This document shows positions 9,201 through 16,834 of a stretch of 64,000 nucleotides of DNA, one piece after another. A model generated the notes under the pieces. It worked only from the letters and a program-made list of their open reading frames with translations. It was not told the origin of the DNA and did no database searches. Numbering within the stretch: position 1 is the first letter of the stretch; the number at the start of each line of letters is the position of its first letter. Position numbers and translations under genes: made by a program. The stretch comes from Geomonas anaerohicana (GTDB lineage Bacteria; Desulfobacterota; Desulfuromonadia; Geobacterales; Geobacteraceae): the NCBI RefSeq assembly GCF_016458305.1, contig NZ_JAEMHL010000008.1:62001-126000 (forward strand), given 5' to 3'.

Positions 9201-10490
9201 GCCTTTGATGTTGTCGGTGACCTTCGCGGTCAGGAAGACGGCCTCGTGCGAGGAGTAGCTTACAAAGGCAGGCGGAAGATTCTCTTTACCGATCCGGTAG
9301 AAGGCGGTCTTGCCGTTCATCGGATCGTAACCCATGAAGGTCGGAGAGAGCGAGAACATGTCAAAAAGACCGGCGCCAGTGGTAGGGGTGGCGGAAAGGG
9401 AGCCCGCCTGAACCATGACGGAAGCCATCACGTTATCGTAGCCTTTGAGGTGGCAGAAGAGGCAGTCCATCTCCTTCACGTTCGGCATCATGAGCTGGCC
9501 GGCCACCACGGTATAGGGGGCGCCACCGTTGTTGTCGGGCATCTGGATCGACTCGACGCCCGCGGGGAGCTGCAAGCCGTTGGGGACGACCATCGGGCCG
9601 CCGTTCGGGAGTTTCGGGTCGGGGGCACCGCCGCGTCCCATGTAGACCGGGTAGACCCAGGGAGACATGGCGACGAAGGACTTGTCCTGGCCGGTAGTGG
9701 CGTCGTAGTTTTCCCACACGGTGGCCGTGATGGGGTTCAGGCTTTTCGGGGGGTTGCTTTGGTTAGCAAGGGCCGGACCCCAGTCATCCATGGTCTTGGC
9801 GGGGAGACGATTGCCCTCCCTATCCTGCTCGTAGAAGACCCCGCCCACGTGGCAGGTGGCGCACATGGTGGCCTGATCCCACAGGGACAGGTCGACTTTG
9901 GGGTAGTTTTCACCACCCTTCAGGAAGTTGGTGAAGGCGTTGGCGCCAGCTTTCAAATAGTTGATGTGCTTACCGGTGGTACCGTCCAACTGATAATCCG
10001 CCACCTGGCGGAGAGAAGGCGGTCACCACTTGCCGTTGTGCCCGTGGGACTGAACCCAGGGCTTGTTGGCAGCAAGGCCGGTCTGGGTGCCGGCAGGTAC
10101 CAGGTCATCGGTACCGGTGCTGACGAACAGGCCGTTCTTGGAGTTGTCCATCCACTCGTTGTAGCCGAGGGTGGCGTGGTAGGCATGCTTGGAGATGCCG
10201 TCGTAGTCAACTTTGAGTTTGGCGCTGGCGCCGGTCTGGGTGGTGCCGTGGCAGGCTACGCCGTTCTGGTCGCCGAAGCAGGTCTGCTTCGGGGAGTAGG
10301 GCATACCCTGCTTGGTCGTCCTATCGACCATGACCGGGGCTTTCGGAAAGCCCATCTGCTGAGCCACTTCTTCGTAGGTGTACAGCTGGATCGGCGGGTG
10401 AGCCGCCATGGCGATGGTGGCGCCCATGGTGACCCCGGCCACTGCCGCTGTAACCGTCAGAAGCGAACTGTTCTTTTTCGTTCTCTTCAT
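6201..10490 (-). CDS. Selenocysteine-containing octahaem cytochrome (in-frame UGA at codon 156)
   Basis: Read through the TGA at 10023-10025, this is one frame of 1429 residues; stopped there it would be 155 residues with one atypical haem site and an orphan 1267-residue remainder without signal peptide. Upstream part: signal peptide to about residue 29, then CX8CH at 71-81. Downstream part: CATCH, CLFCH, CHQCH, CAGCH, CEFCH, CTVCH, CTDCH, then PKD/Ig-like domains (SWGDGTS). The frame is continuous and codon use does not change at the TGA. Immediately after it the mRNA forms UCCGCC-AGGU-GGCGGA, a perfect 6-bp hairpin whose loop starts 16 nt past UGA with a GG, as in bacterial SECIS elements. 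The alignable paralogue at 2966 has Ser at this place. Sec insertion is the best reading; a nonsense mutation is the alternative. An internal GTG at 10004 could start a protein but lacks export signals. Predicted sigma54 promoter at 10623. Confidence 0.82.
9997..10025 (-). promoter_or_regulatory. UGA codon with SECIS-like hairpin
   Basis: The UGA is at 10025-10023 and the hairpin at 10012-9997 on the minus strand: stem UCCGCC/GGCGGA, all six pairs Watson-Crick, tetraloop AGGU. The loop begins 16 nt after UGA and contains GG, matching the accepted bacterial SECIS rules (loop 16-37 nt away, a G among the first two loop bases) and resembling the AGGU loop of E. coli fdhF. Confidence 0.75.
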
Positions 10491-10622
10491 GAGTGGTTCC
10501 TTTTTTTGACATTTGGATTATGAATCATCACATTCCTACCGCCCGTCCTTCCTGTTCGGGGGAAACAGGGGTGCCGGGATGCTGCCTTACAGGTGCTGCT
10601 TTTTGAGAGCCGCCTTACACAA

Positions 10623-10639
10623 AGCAATAGCAGTACCAA
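10623..10639 (-). promoter_or_regulatory. Sigma54 promoter of the selenocysteine cytochrome
   Basis: The minus strand reads TTGGTACTGCTATTGCT, one mismatch from TTGGCAC-N5-TTGCT with GG and GC correctly spaced. Expected transcription start near 10612, giving a leader of about 120 bases. The palindrome at 10808 lies about 200 bases upstream of that start, a normal enhancer distance. Confidence 0.65.
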
Positions 10640-10807
10640 TATATTCAGAACGCAGAATTATTTTAAAAATGAAGCATGAGGAAGTGACAGCATGCCCTGC
10701 AGTAAGGCTACAAACAGCTTGAATCATAGGGCCAATTCTGATTTACTGCTGGACGCTGCGATCACTGCCGCGGCATCCGTCGCTCTGGGGTGTCCCACCA
10801 GTCCCGC

Positions 10808-10823
10808 TGGGGTAAAGACCCCA
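10808..10823. promoter_or_regulatory. GGGG-N6-CCCC palindrome between divergent cytochrome and lipoprotein genes
   Basis: TGGGGTAAAGACCCCA has perfect 6-bp arms. It is the same motif as at 616-661 and 21031-21048. It lies between two divergent sigma54-like promoters (10623 minus, 10962 plus), about 200 and 175 bases from their expected starts. A weaker relative, TGGGGTGTCCCA, is at 10786-10797. Confidence 0.6.
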
Positions 10824-10961
10824 AGGGCACAACTAGGGGTGTTAGAGCTTTGGGGCATGCAGCGGGGGCATATAGCCTAGCTGGGGGAAAAGACACAGGG
10901 GCAGCAGCCGAAGTTGGCGGACACAGCACGTGTAAGGAGCTATAACTACGTCCAACGGCTT

Positions 10962-10978
10962 TCGGCTGAATACTTGCA
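10962..10978 (+). promoter_or_regulatory. Sigma54-like promoter of the BamE-like lipoprotein
   Basis: TCGGCTGAATACTTGCA keeps GGC and TTGCA with 10 bases between GG and GC. Expected start about 10990, 31 bases before the ATG at 11021. Confidence 0.5.
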
Positions 10979-11020
10979 TATTCAAATACCGGTATTTCGA
11001 ATCTACAGGAGGAGTCACAG

Positions 11021-11401
11021 ATGAAAAAGTTGTGTCTGGTATTGGCAGCACTGTTCGTTGGGGGATGTGCGCATGCTCCGGCGCAGAGCGCGAACACCAA
11101 AGAGGAAACCGTAAGGGCTGAGAGGGACTTCTCGCCGGCGCATGCGAAAGAGGTGATCGTAAAGGGGAAGACGACGGAGAAGGAGATCCTCGCCAAGATC
11201 GGCACGCCGAATTCGATCAAGAGAAGGGCGGTCGGGGTAACTACGGGTCCGGCACAAGTCTGGAACTACTGGACTACGCCGCCGATGCAGGCCGTTGCAC
11301 AAGGCGGCCCCCAACCGATTACGAGGTTGACAGTAATCTTCGATGACAAGGGCGTGGTGCATGATTACTCGGGAGCAAACACCAGCGTGGTCATCCAGTA
11401 G
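11021..11401 (+). CDS. Small outer-membrane-type lipoprotein, BamE/SmpA-like fold
   Basis: 126 residues; ATG after GGAGGAG. The signal peptide ends in a lipobox (LFVGGC, Cys15). Residues 45-110 have the pattern of BamE/SmpA-like lipoproteins: a helix KTTEKEILAKIGTPNSIKR followed by VWNYW and LTVIFDDKGVVHDY strands. In known families this fold is found in beta-barrel assembly accessory proteins and in small stress lipoproteins. It is divergent from the selenocysteine cytochrome and convergent with the conduit operon, sharing a terminator with the latter. A role in assembling outer-membrane conduit parts is possible but unproved. Confidence 0.8.
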   Translation: MKKLCLVLAALFVGGCAHAPAQSANTKEETVRAERDFSPAHAKEVIVKGKTTEKEILAKIGTPNSIKRRAVGVTTGPAQVWNYWTTPPMQAVAQGGPQPITRLTVIFDDKGVVHDYSGANTSVVIQ

Positions 11402-11417
11402 CAGGCCGAGAAACGAT

Positions 11418-11469
11418 TAAAAAAGCCCCGCGCCTGCGCCCTTAAAAGGGTCGCAGCGCGGTTTTTTTT
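11418..11469. terminator. Bidirectional terminator between lipoprotein and 12-haem cytochrome
   Basis: AAAAAAGCCCCGCGC...CTGCG-N-loop-CGCAGCGCGGTTTTTTTT: a long, slightly imperfect stem (GCGC / GCGC arms around CCCTTAAAAGGG) with A-run on the left and T-run on the right. It serves the convergent genes ending at 11401 and 11442; its left arm overlaps the end of the latter. Confidence 0.85.
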
Positions 11470-13199
11470 ACGCCCGGCACCAGCTTTGGTGCGGAGGAAC
11501 CGGGACCATAGCTCCTGGGATTGCTGGAATGGCAGTTCGAGGTGCAGTTTTTAGGAATGGCCGTAGCATCATAGCTTGCCACAATCCCGAAGTTGGTGGC
11601 GAAGTTGATCAGGTGAGCGTTGTTCTGATCGGTGGCGCCGTTGACACTGCTGACCCCGTGGGGTTCGTGGCAAACGAAGCAAGGCACCCCCTGCTGCACG
11701 ACATGCACGCTGTGCAGTGAAACTCCGGTTGAGGGGAGTTGGAACGGCGAGGTGCTGTCAAAGAGCCTGTTCTGGTAATGGCAGCGAAAGCAGAGAGCGT
11801 AGTTCGCGTCGCTGTAGGGGCGCGGGTAGAAGTCGGTATCGTAATTGGCGAGGAGCAGGTACTTATAACTGGAACCGTGGGGCCCGTTGGGACCGGTGGC
11901 ACCCGCCTTCTTGCTCTGATCACTGCCGTGGCAGTCGGAGCAGTATATGACGCTGGAAGTGCTCCAGCCAAGATCGGTACGCAGGCTTGGGACGGTAATG
12001 GCTTTTCCGGGGCCGGCAACCGGATGATAGGAAGGATTGTCCAGGGAGAACTCGAAGCGGGTGTTCTGCGTGTTTATCTGGCGCGTAATCGACGTACCGG
12101 CGAAGGCCTTCTCGGCGTGGCACTTGAAACAGATCTCGTACTGGTAGTCGGCCTTCTCCTTAACCTCCCCGGTCAGAGCCACCCCCTTCACACCCTGCAG
12201 CGAACCGGCGGCCATGGGAGGCACAGAAGCCATTTGCTTCAGCGCGTGAGGGTTATGGCAGTCTTCGCACTCGACGTGCTTCTGGAAGTTCAGGGGAGAC
12301 TCTGCCGTGTCGTGCACCCCCACGGTATCCGCAACCCGGTGCCGGTACACCTGTCCGAGCACCGTCTGGATATCGGAGGCGCCGCCGGCTGCGGAGTGGC
12401 AGGGAAGACAGTTCTGCTCCTCGGGGTATCCCTTCATCAGCCTCTGCGCCATTTTCGCGTTGTGGGGCACGTGACAGTTGCCGCACCCCTTTGCGAGCAT
12501 TGAGACGTTGGTGGCATGGATGGAGCCGCTCCAGCCGTTGACGAGATGGCAGCCGATGCAAAGCGCCGACTGGGTGTTGCTCATCACCAGGAACTTGCCG
12601 TAGGAATCGGAATGAGGGTTGTGGCAGGTGGTGCACTGGAGGTTCTGGCCCGAGTCAAGTTTCAGCTTCGACTCGATTTGCGACGGCAGACGCAGTTGCC
12701 TGTTCTTGCTGACGAGATCGCTGTCGTACCTGAAGGATATGGGGTGATCGTTGGTGAGGTCACGGCCGGCGCTCCCGCCAAGGTTCGAAGGACGGTCAAC
12801 GGGGATGGTGGTGAATCCGCCTGCCATGGCGATGGTAACGTTGTTGATGAGAGCCCCGACGGCGATGGTGCCGTCATGGCAGGAAAGGCACAGCCGTGAG
12901 GCCCCCGTCGGCTGCCCCGGCTTGGCAAATCGGGTCGAGGAGCTGTAGGTCTCGTAGACGGTGCTTACCTCGGGGCGGCTCCAAAGGGGTTTTACATCCC
13001 CCGCGTGGTGGGGGGTATGACAGAAGATGCAGACTTGAACCTCCTGTTCAGCCTTGATCGGTCCCGGGCCACTCACGGAAAGGTTGTGCCTCGTGTGGAT
13101 TATCCCCTCCCCTGTCGCCTGTGCCAACACCGGGGTCAGGGTCACGACCGACATCCAAAGCCAAATCACATGTTTCAACAAGTTTGTTTTCACGACCAT
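11442..13199 (-). CDS. Secreted 12-haem cytochrome: tetrahaem module fused to a doubled-CXXCH domain
   Basis: 585 residues from ATG 13199 (GAGGAAA upstream, 19 bases after the preceding gene); a longer reading frame upstream has no ribosome site. After a signal peptide come 11 CXXCH sites and a final CX3CH (CTSNCH). The first four haems (CIFCH, CLSCH, CTTCH, CIGCH) and the text around them (LWSR, SRLCLSCHDGTIAV, LTNDHPISFRY, TTCHNPH) match the separate tetrahaem cytochrome at 18219. The rest (CGNCH onward, ending YALCFRCH ... CFVCHEPHG) matches the C-terminal part of the 15-haem cytochrome at 19508. It is the last gene of the NHL / pentahaem / barrel operon. I infer a linker between the outer-membrane conduit and a tetrahaem filament, or an extracellular terminal cytochrome. 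Confidence 0.9.
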   Translation of the reverse strand: MVVKTNLLKHVIWLWMSVVTLTPVLAQATGEGIIHTRHNLSVSGPGPIKAEQEVQVCIFCHTPHHAGDVKPLWSRPEVSTVYETYSSSTRFAKPGQPTGASRLCLSCHDGTIAVGALINNVTIAMAGGFTTIPVDRPSNLGGSAGRDLTNDHPISFRYDSDLVSKNRQLRLPSQIESKLKLDSGQNLQCTTCHNPHSDSYGKFLVMSNTQSALCIGCHLVNGWSGSIHATNVSMLAKGCGNCHVPHNAKMAQRLMKGYPEEQNCLPCHSAAGGASDIQTVLGQVYRHRVADTVGVHDTAESPLNFQKHVECEDCHNPHALKQMASVPPMAAGSLQGVKGVALTGEVKEKADYQYEICFKCHAEKAFAGTSITRQINTQNTRFEFSLDNPSYHPVAGPGKAITVPSLRTDLGWSTSSVIYCSDCHGSDQSKKAGATGPNGPHGSSYKYLLLANYDTDFYPRPYSDANYALCFRCHYQNRLFDSTSPFQLPSTGVSLHSVHVVQQGVPCFVCHEPHGVSSVNGATDQNNAHLINFATNFGIVASYDATAIPKNCTSNCHSSNPRSYGPGSSAPKLVPGVKKTALRPF

Positions 13200-13218
13200 A
13201 TATTTCCTCAATAGCTTA

Positions 13219-14247
13219 TTAATCAAGCCAGACATAGCCGAGCAACTGGATGCGGTTATTGAAGGTGTCCGCAACATAGATGTTGTCATCCTTGTCTATC
13301 GCTATCCCCGCAGGCATCCAGAACTCGCCCATGCCGCTTCCGGTAGAGCCGAAGGTGAGTAGAAGCTTCCCATCGTAGTTGAACACCTGGACCCGGTCGT
13401 ATTGGGCGTCGCAGACGTAAATGTGCCCCTCGCTGTTCACCGCCACCCCCTTGGCCTTGCCGAAGTAACCGGGGGTGTCCCCCGCAGATCCGAACTCCTT
13501 TAGATAAGCCCCTTTGGCAGTAAAAATCTCGATTCGGGCGTTGAGGGGGTCGGTCACGTAGATCCTCCCCTGGATATCGACCGCGAGGTCGGTGGGGAGG
13601 TTGAACTCACCCCGCCCGCTGCCCGGTCTGCCGAAGCGGAACACCTCCTTGCCCTCCCGGTTGTAGGCCACGACCTGAGCGGCAAGGGTGTCGGTAACGT
13701 AAAGCAACTGGTTGGAGGGGCTGTAGACAATGCCGGTTGGTCTCTGGAGCCCCTGGATGAAGGGAACGGGGTTGCGGTCACCAAGGTTGAAACGAAAGAC
13801 GGTGCCGGACGCGGAGTCGGTGACATAGGCTACGTTGTGGTCGTCCTCGGTAACTCCGATGGGATGGCTGAAAGTACCGGCGCCGATGAAGTAGTAGAGC
13901 TTCTCCTCGCGGTCGAAAAGGTGGACACCCTTCTTGAGGGTGTCGACGACCAGTATCCGTTTTCTGCAGTCGGCGTGGACGCCATACGGCCGTCCTATCA
14001 CTTCCTGCTCGTCACCACTGATTTTGCGCCAGAGTGTCCCCCAAAATCCGGTGCCGATCCCTACTTCCTGTGGTGATCGGGCGGCCCCGACCCAGACGAT
14101 GCGGGTAGGGTTCGGGCGGACCGGCCAAGCGCGCCCCATCTTCTGATCCTGGTGGGTGCAGCCTTGGGACAGGAGACTGCCGGCAACCAGCAGCGACAGT
14201 GCCGTGCAGCGACGGATAAGCCTTCTAGTACGCGCGAAGGGGCTCAA
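13219..14247 (-). CDS. NHL-repeat beta-propeller lipoprotein
   Basis: 342 residues, TTG start preceded by AAGGAGG; it overlaps the stop of the upstream barrel gene by 4 bases, so the two are translationally coupled. Signal peptide with lipobox LLSQGC. From about residue 75 to the end there are repeated NHL blades (GxGEFNLPTDLAVDIQGRIYVTDPLNARIEIF, FGKAKGVAVNSEGHIYVCDAQYDRVQVF, EFWMPAGIAIDKDDNIYVADTFNNRIQ), making a six-bladed propeller. NHL lipoproteins are regular companions of Geobacter extracellular cytochrome loci; a scaffold or assembly role at the outer membrane is likely. A second NHL lipoprotein is at 16835. Confidence 0.9.
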   Translation of the reverse strand: MSPFARTRRLIRRCTALSLLVAGSLLSQGCTHQDQKMGRAWPVRPNPTRIVWVGAARSPQEVGIGTGFWGTLWRKISGDEQEVIGRPYGVHADCRKRILVVDTLKKGVHLFDREEKLYYFIGAGTFSHPIGVTEDDHNVAYVTDSASGTVFRFNLGDRNPVPFIQGLQRPTGIVYSPSNQLLYVTDTLAAQVVAYNREGKEVFRFGRPGSGRGEFNLPTDLAVDIQGRIYVTDPLNARIEIFTAKGAYLKEFGSAGDTPGYFGKAKGVAVNSEGHIYVCDAQYDRVQVFNYDGKLLLTFGSTGSGMGEFWMPAGIAIDKDDNIYVADTFNNRIQLLGYVWLD

Positions 14248-16229
14248 AAGGACCTCCTTACCGAGATGCCGACGTTCTCCGATGCGGCCCAGCCGGCATC
14301 GGACATACGGAAGCTTACGTTGGAGCTGAGTATGCCGGCCAGTTTTCCGAAGTTCGCCTCGAGGTTCACGCCTGCACTGGAACTGTGTGACATAGCCCCC
14401 CCGGGGAGCAGTACGTTGGCATAGTTTGCCGTGAAGTTCCCCAGCACCTTTTTGAACTGGCGCTGGTAGGCGGTCTGTGCAGTGAGGCTATTTACCCAGA
14501 GGCTCGTGCCGGTACCGGCAGACTGCTGGGTCCATCTGTCGGATACAGAGAGCGACAGGTTGCCGTTGGCGTAGGGAGCGGCATAGCTCCAGGAACAGCT
14601 CAGGTAGGTCGCATCGCTGGTGAAGTGCTTGTCATAACCGGCTTCAGCATTCAGTGAATGCCGCTGGAGCTTTGCGACGGCGCCAAGGTCGTAATGACGC
14701 GTCCCGGTTAGGGTCAAGGCTGTAGCCGTTCCGCTCTGCACGGAGGTGTCCGACTTGGTGGCATCGAGGTAGATCCGGTACCTGTTGGCGAAGAGATCGA
14801 CGGAGGCCGACAAGCCTTGCGAGGTGGAGATGGTGGAGATGTTCGGGTCCTGCCGGTAACTGTAAGAAATCACTACCTCCCTGTCCGCGGGATACGTATT
14901 GACCAGGTCAATGCCGTCACCGGTAAACCGGTAATACGACGGGGGGTACGTGAGTAGCGACTGCGCTCCCGTTACCACCACGGTGCTCGGCTCGAAGGTC
15001 GGCTGCCCGATGGGGATGTGGCGCAACAGATCCTGCGGAATCGGGTGCTGCTCATTAACGACAGGAATGAGGGAGACCTCACCGTTGTGTTCACTCAGCC
15101 CCTTCAAATAGGAGTACCCCACGTTGAGGATGCTGGATTCCGGCAATTTCTTGCGGTAGCCGACACTTGCACCGGCAGTGTAGATGACGTTATTTCCGTC
15201 AGAAAAATCGCTGCGAGCCGTGGAGGCGCTGAGTCCGGTAGTAAGGCTGCCGAGAAGCCTATGCTGCAGGTGCACACTGCCCCCCCGCGTCAGGCTTGAC
15301 TTTCCTGAGGAACTGGTTTCGCCGGAGACTGCAGTAAGATCTGCAGTGAGGTTCTTGCCAAGTTGCCACCCCAGATTGCCGGACATGCTCGTAGTGTCGA
15401 AGGAGGTGTTTCCTGCTGCCTGTTGAAAGGTGCCATTGAGCGACAGGTTGCGGGATAATCCACCAGGGGTAACCCAGTTTCCCTGGTAGTTAGCCACAGC
15501 CGAACCAGTCCTGCTTTCACTGGACACGCCAGTCTCTATGACCGTCGAATCGCTTTTGGAGAGGCTCGTCGACAATGACAGATTGCCGTACGGAGCACTA
15601 TGAGACGCGAAGAAAGCAAGACTTTGGCTGTTCTGCCGTGTGTTGATCAAGAGTCCGCTGGTTTCCTGCGACTGGCGGGAAAAACTCACCGAGGATGGAA
15701 CGACGTCGTTGTGAACGCCAAGGTGAGCGGAGAAGCTATCCGTTTCCGTTTGGTAGGATGGGGAAAAAGAAGGAGAAACGGTCTGACTGGTGGAAGATGC
15801 ACTAAAACTTGACGGAAGGTCTGACTGGGGCAGCATATGGCCGAAAACGCCATAGGTAAGTTGGAGCGAGGAGCGACTCTCGGTCGTCTCCTGCGTCAGC
15901 GAATCCCGCAGCCACTCAAGGCCCAGCGAAGCTTCCCCCTTCAAAAACCGAGGGCTGAGGATGAAGTAGTCGAAACCAGCGTGATAATCGCCCCTAAATC
16001 CTTGTGCCTTCTGGTCGGTTACATTCTCCGAGGAACTTTGTGAATTGCTATAGTTGTACCCGGCCCCAGCGGAATGGTGAAAGTCCCGAATGGCGAGGAG
16101 AGAAAAGGCGGAGGCCTCGCGTCGAGCGAGGAGCAGGCAGAGCAATACTCCAACCCACGGCACTGCATTCCACAGTGGCAAACACCGTCGTCTTTGGTTG
16201 TGCAAACGGGACATCCGGTTCCCCAGCAA
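14244..16229 (-). CDS. Outer-membrane beta-barrel (porin-like) of the cytochrome conduit
   Basis: 661 residues from a TTG with AGGAAGGA six bases upstream; an ATG at 16214 is the alternative. Signal peptide (VGVLLCLLLARREASA), then amphipathic alternating strands throughout (for example LSLSVSDRW, YLSCSWSYAAPYANGNLSLS) and a C-terminal aromatic residue (SVRRSF), the signature of barrels inserted by BamA. Flanked by a pentahaem lipoprotein upstream and an NHL lipoprotein downstream in one operon. By analogy with porin-cytochrome complexes it should form the outer-membrane channel through which the haem chain passes. No sequence identity to a named family was recognised. Confidence 0.85.
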   Translation of the reverse strand: MLGNRMSRLHNQRRRCLPLWNAVPWVGVLLCLLLARREASAFSLLAIRDFHHSAGAGYNYSNSQSSSENVTDQKAQGFRGDYHAGFDYFILSPRFLKGEASLGLEWLRDSLTQETTESRSSLQLTYGVFGHMLPQSDLPSSFSASSTSQTVSPSFSPSYQTETDSFSAHLGVHNDVVPSSVSFSRQSQETSGLLINTRQNSQSLAFFASHSAPYGNLSLSTSLSKSDSTVIETGVSSESRTGSAVANYQGNWVTPGGLSRNLSLNGTFQQAAGNTSFDTTSMSGNLGWQLGKNLTADLTAVSGETSSSGKSSLTRGGSVHLQHRLLGSLTTGLSASTARSDFSDGNNVIYTAGASVGYRKKLPESSILNVGYSYLKGLSEHNGEVSLIPVVNEQHPIPQDLLRHIPIGQPTFEPSTVVVTGAQSLLTYPPSYYRFTGDGIDLVNTYPADREVVISYSYRQDPNISTISTSQGLSASVDLFANRYRIYLDATKSDTSVQSGTATALTLTGTRHYDLGAVAKLQRHSLNAEAGYDKHFTSDATYLSCSWSYAAPYANGNLSLSVSDRWTQQSAGTGTSLWVNSLTAQTAYQRQFKKVLGNFTANYANVLLPGGAMSHSSSAGVNLEANFGKLAGILSSNVSFRMSDAGWAASENVGISVRRSF

Positions 16230-16241
16230 GCTTCGTCCTTC

Positions 16242-16817
16242 CTACTTGAGAAAGTATCTGGAGTCGCCCGAATGGGGATCGTGGCAATCGATACATCTGA
16301 CTCCGTTAGCCTCGATTTTGGCGTGCATTCCCGCTGCGGCACGCGCTTCGAGATGGCATTTGTCACACAAGCGCTCCGGTTCCAGCAGCAATAGAGAGGG
16401 ATAGCTCCCCTCATGCGGGAAATGGCAGGCAAGGCAATCTCCCTCCGCCGCCGGACCATGGGCGAACCGGTGCTTTAGAATACGGGGATGGCAGAGAAAG
16501 CACAGTTCGTTTCGCGGCCTGATCAGGCCGCTGATAGTCGTCTTCTCCGCCTCATGACAGCCGTTGCAGCGCTTCTCCTCGTAGGGGGGATGGCTGCTTG
16601 GCTTGTACTCCGGCTTCACAACGGCAACCGGTTTGCCGGCGGAGGTTTGTACCGTGTTTTTAACTGCCGCCTCGGCGCAGTATTCTTCAACAGGAGGCAG
16701 CACGGGCACCTCGTCAAAGAAGGTGGTCAGAAACCTCTGCCTGGCCGCCGGCTCGCATCCGGCAAGAGTCAGTACGGCAACAACCAACACGAGGATTCGT
16801 GACAGTATGATTCTCAT
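16242..16817 (-). CDS. Pentahaem c-type cytochrome lipoprotein (doubled CXXCH)
   Basis: 191 residues. Signal peptide with lipobox TLAGC (Cys21). Five CXXCH sites: CNGCH, CFLCH, CLACH, CDKCH, CIDCH, arranged as in doubled-CXXCH proteins with HGPAAEGDCLACH and GVRCIDCHDPHSGD. It sits directly upstream of the barrel gene (12 bases) and is small, as expected for the haem component embedded in a porin-cytochrome conduit or facing the periplasm. The start codon has only a weak ribosome site, and the gene follows the NHL lipoprotein gene by 17 bases. Confidence 0.88.
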   Translation of the reverse strand: MRIILSRILVLVVAVLTLAGCEPAARQRFLTTFFDEVPVLPPVEEYCAEAAVKNTVQTSAGKPVAVVKPEYKPSSHPPYEEKRCNGCHEAEKTTISGLIRPRNELCFLCHPRILKHRFAHGPAAEGDCLACHFPHEGSYPSLLLLEPERLCDKCHLEARAAAGMHAKIEANGVRCIDCHDPHSGDSRYFLK

Positions 16818-16834
16818 ACGGGTGCGACCAACTC

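Noticed and set aside
10023-10490. Stand-alone 155-residue protein ending at the TGA
   Set aside because: It would have a signal peptide and one odd haem site but no further domain, while the next frame lacks a signal peptide and continues the same homology. Read-through with a SECIS-like hairpin explains both better, though a true stop cannot be fully excluded.
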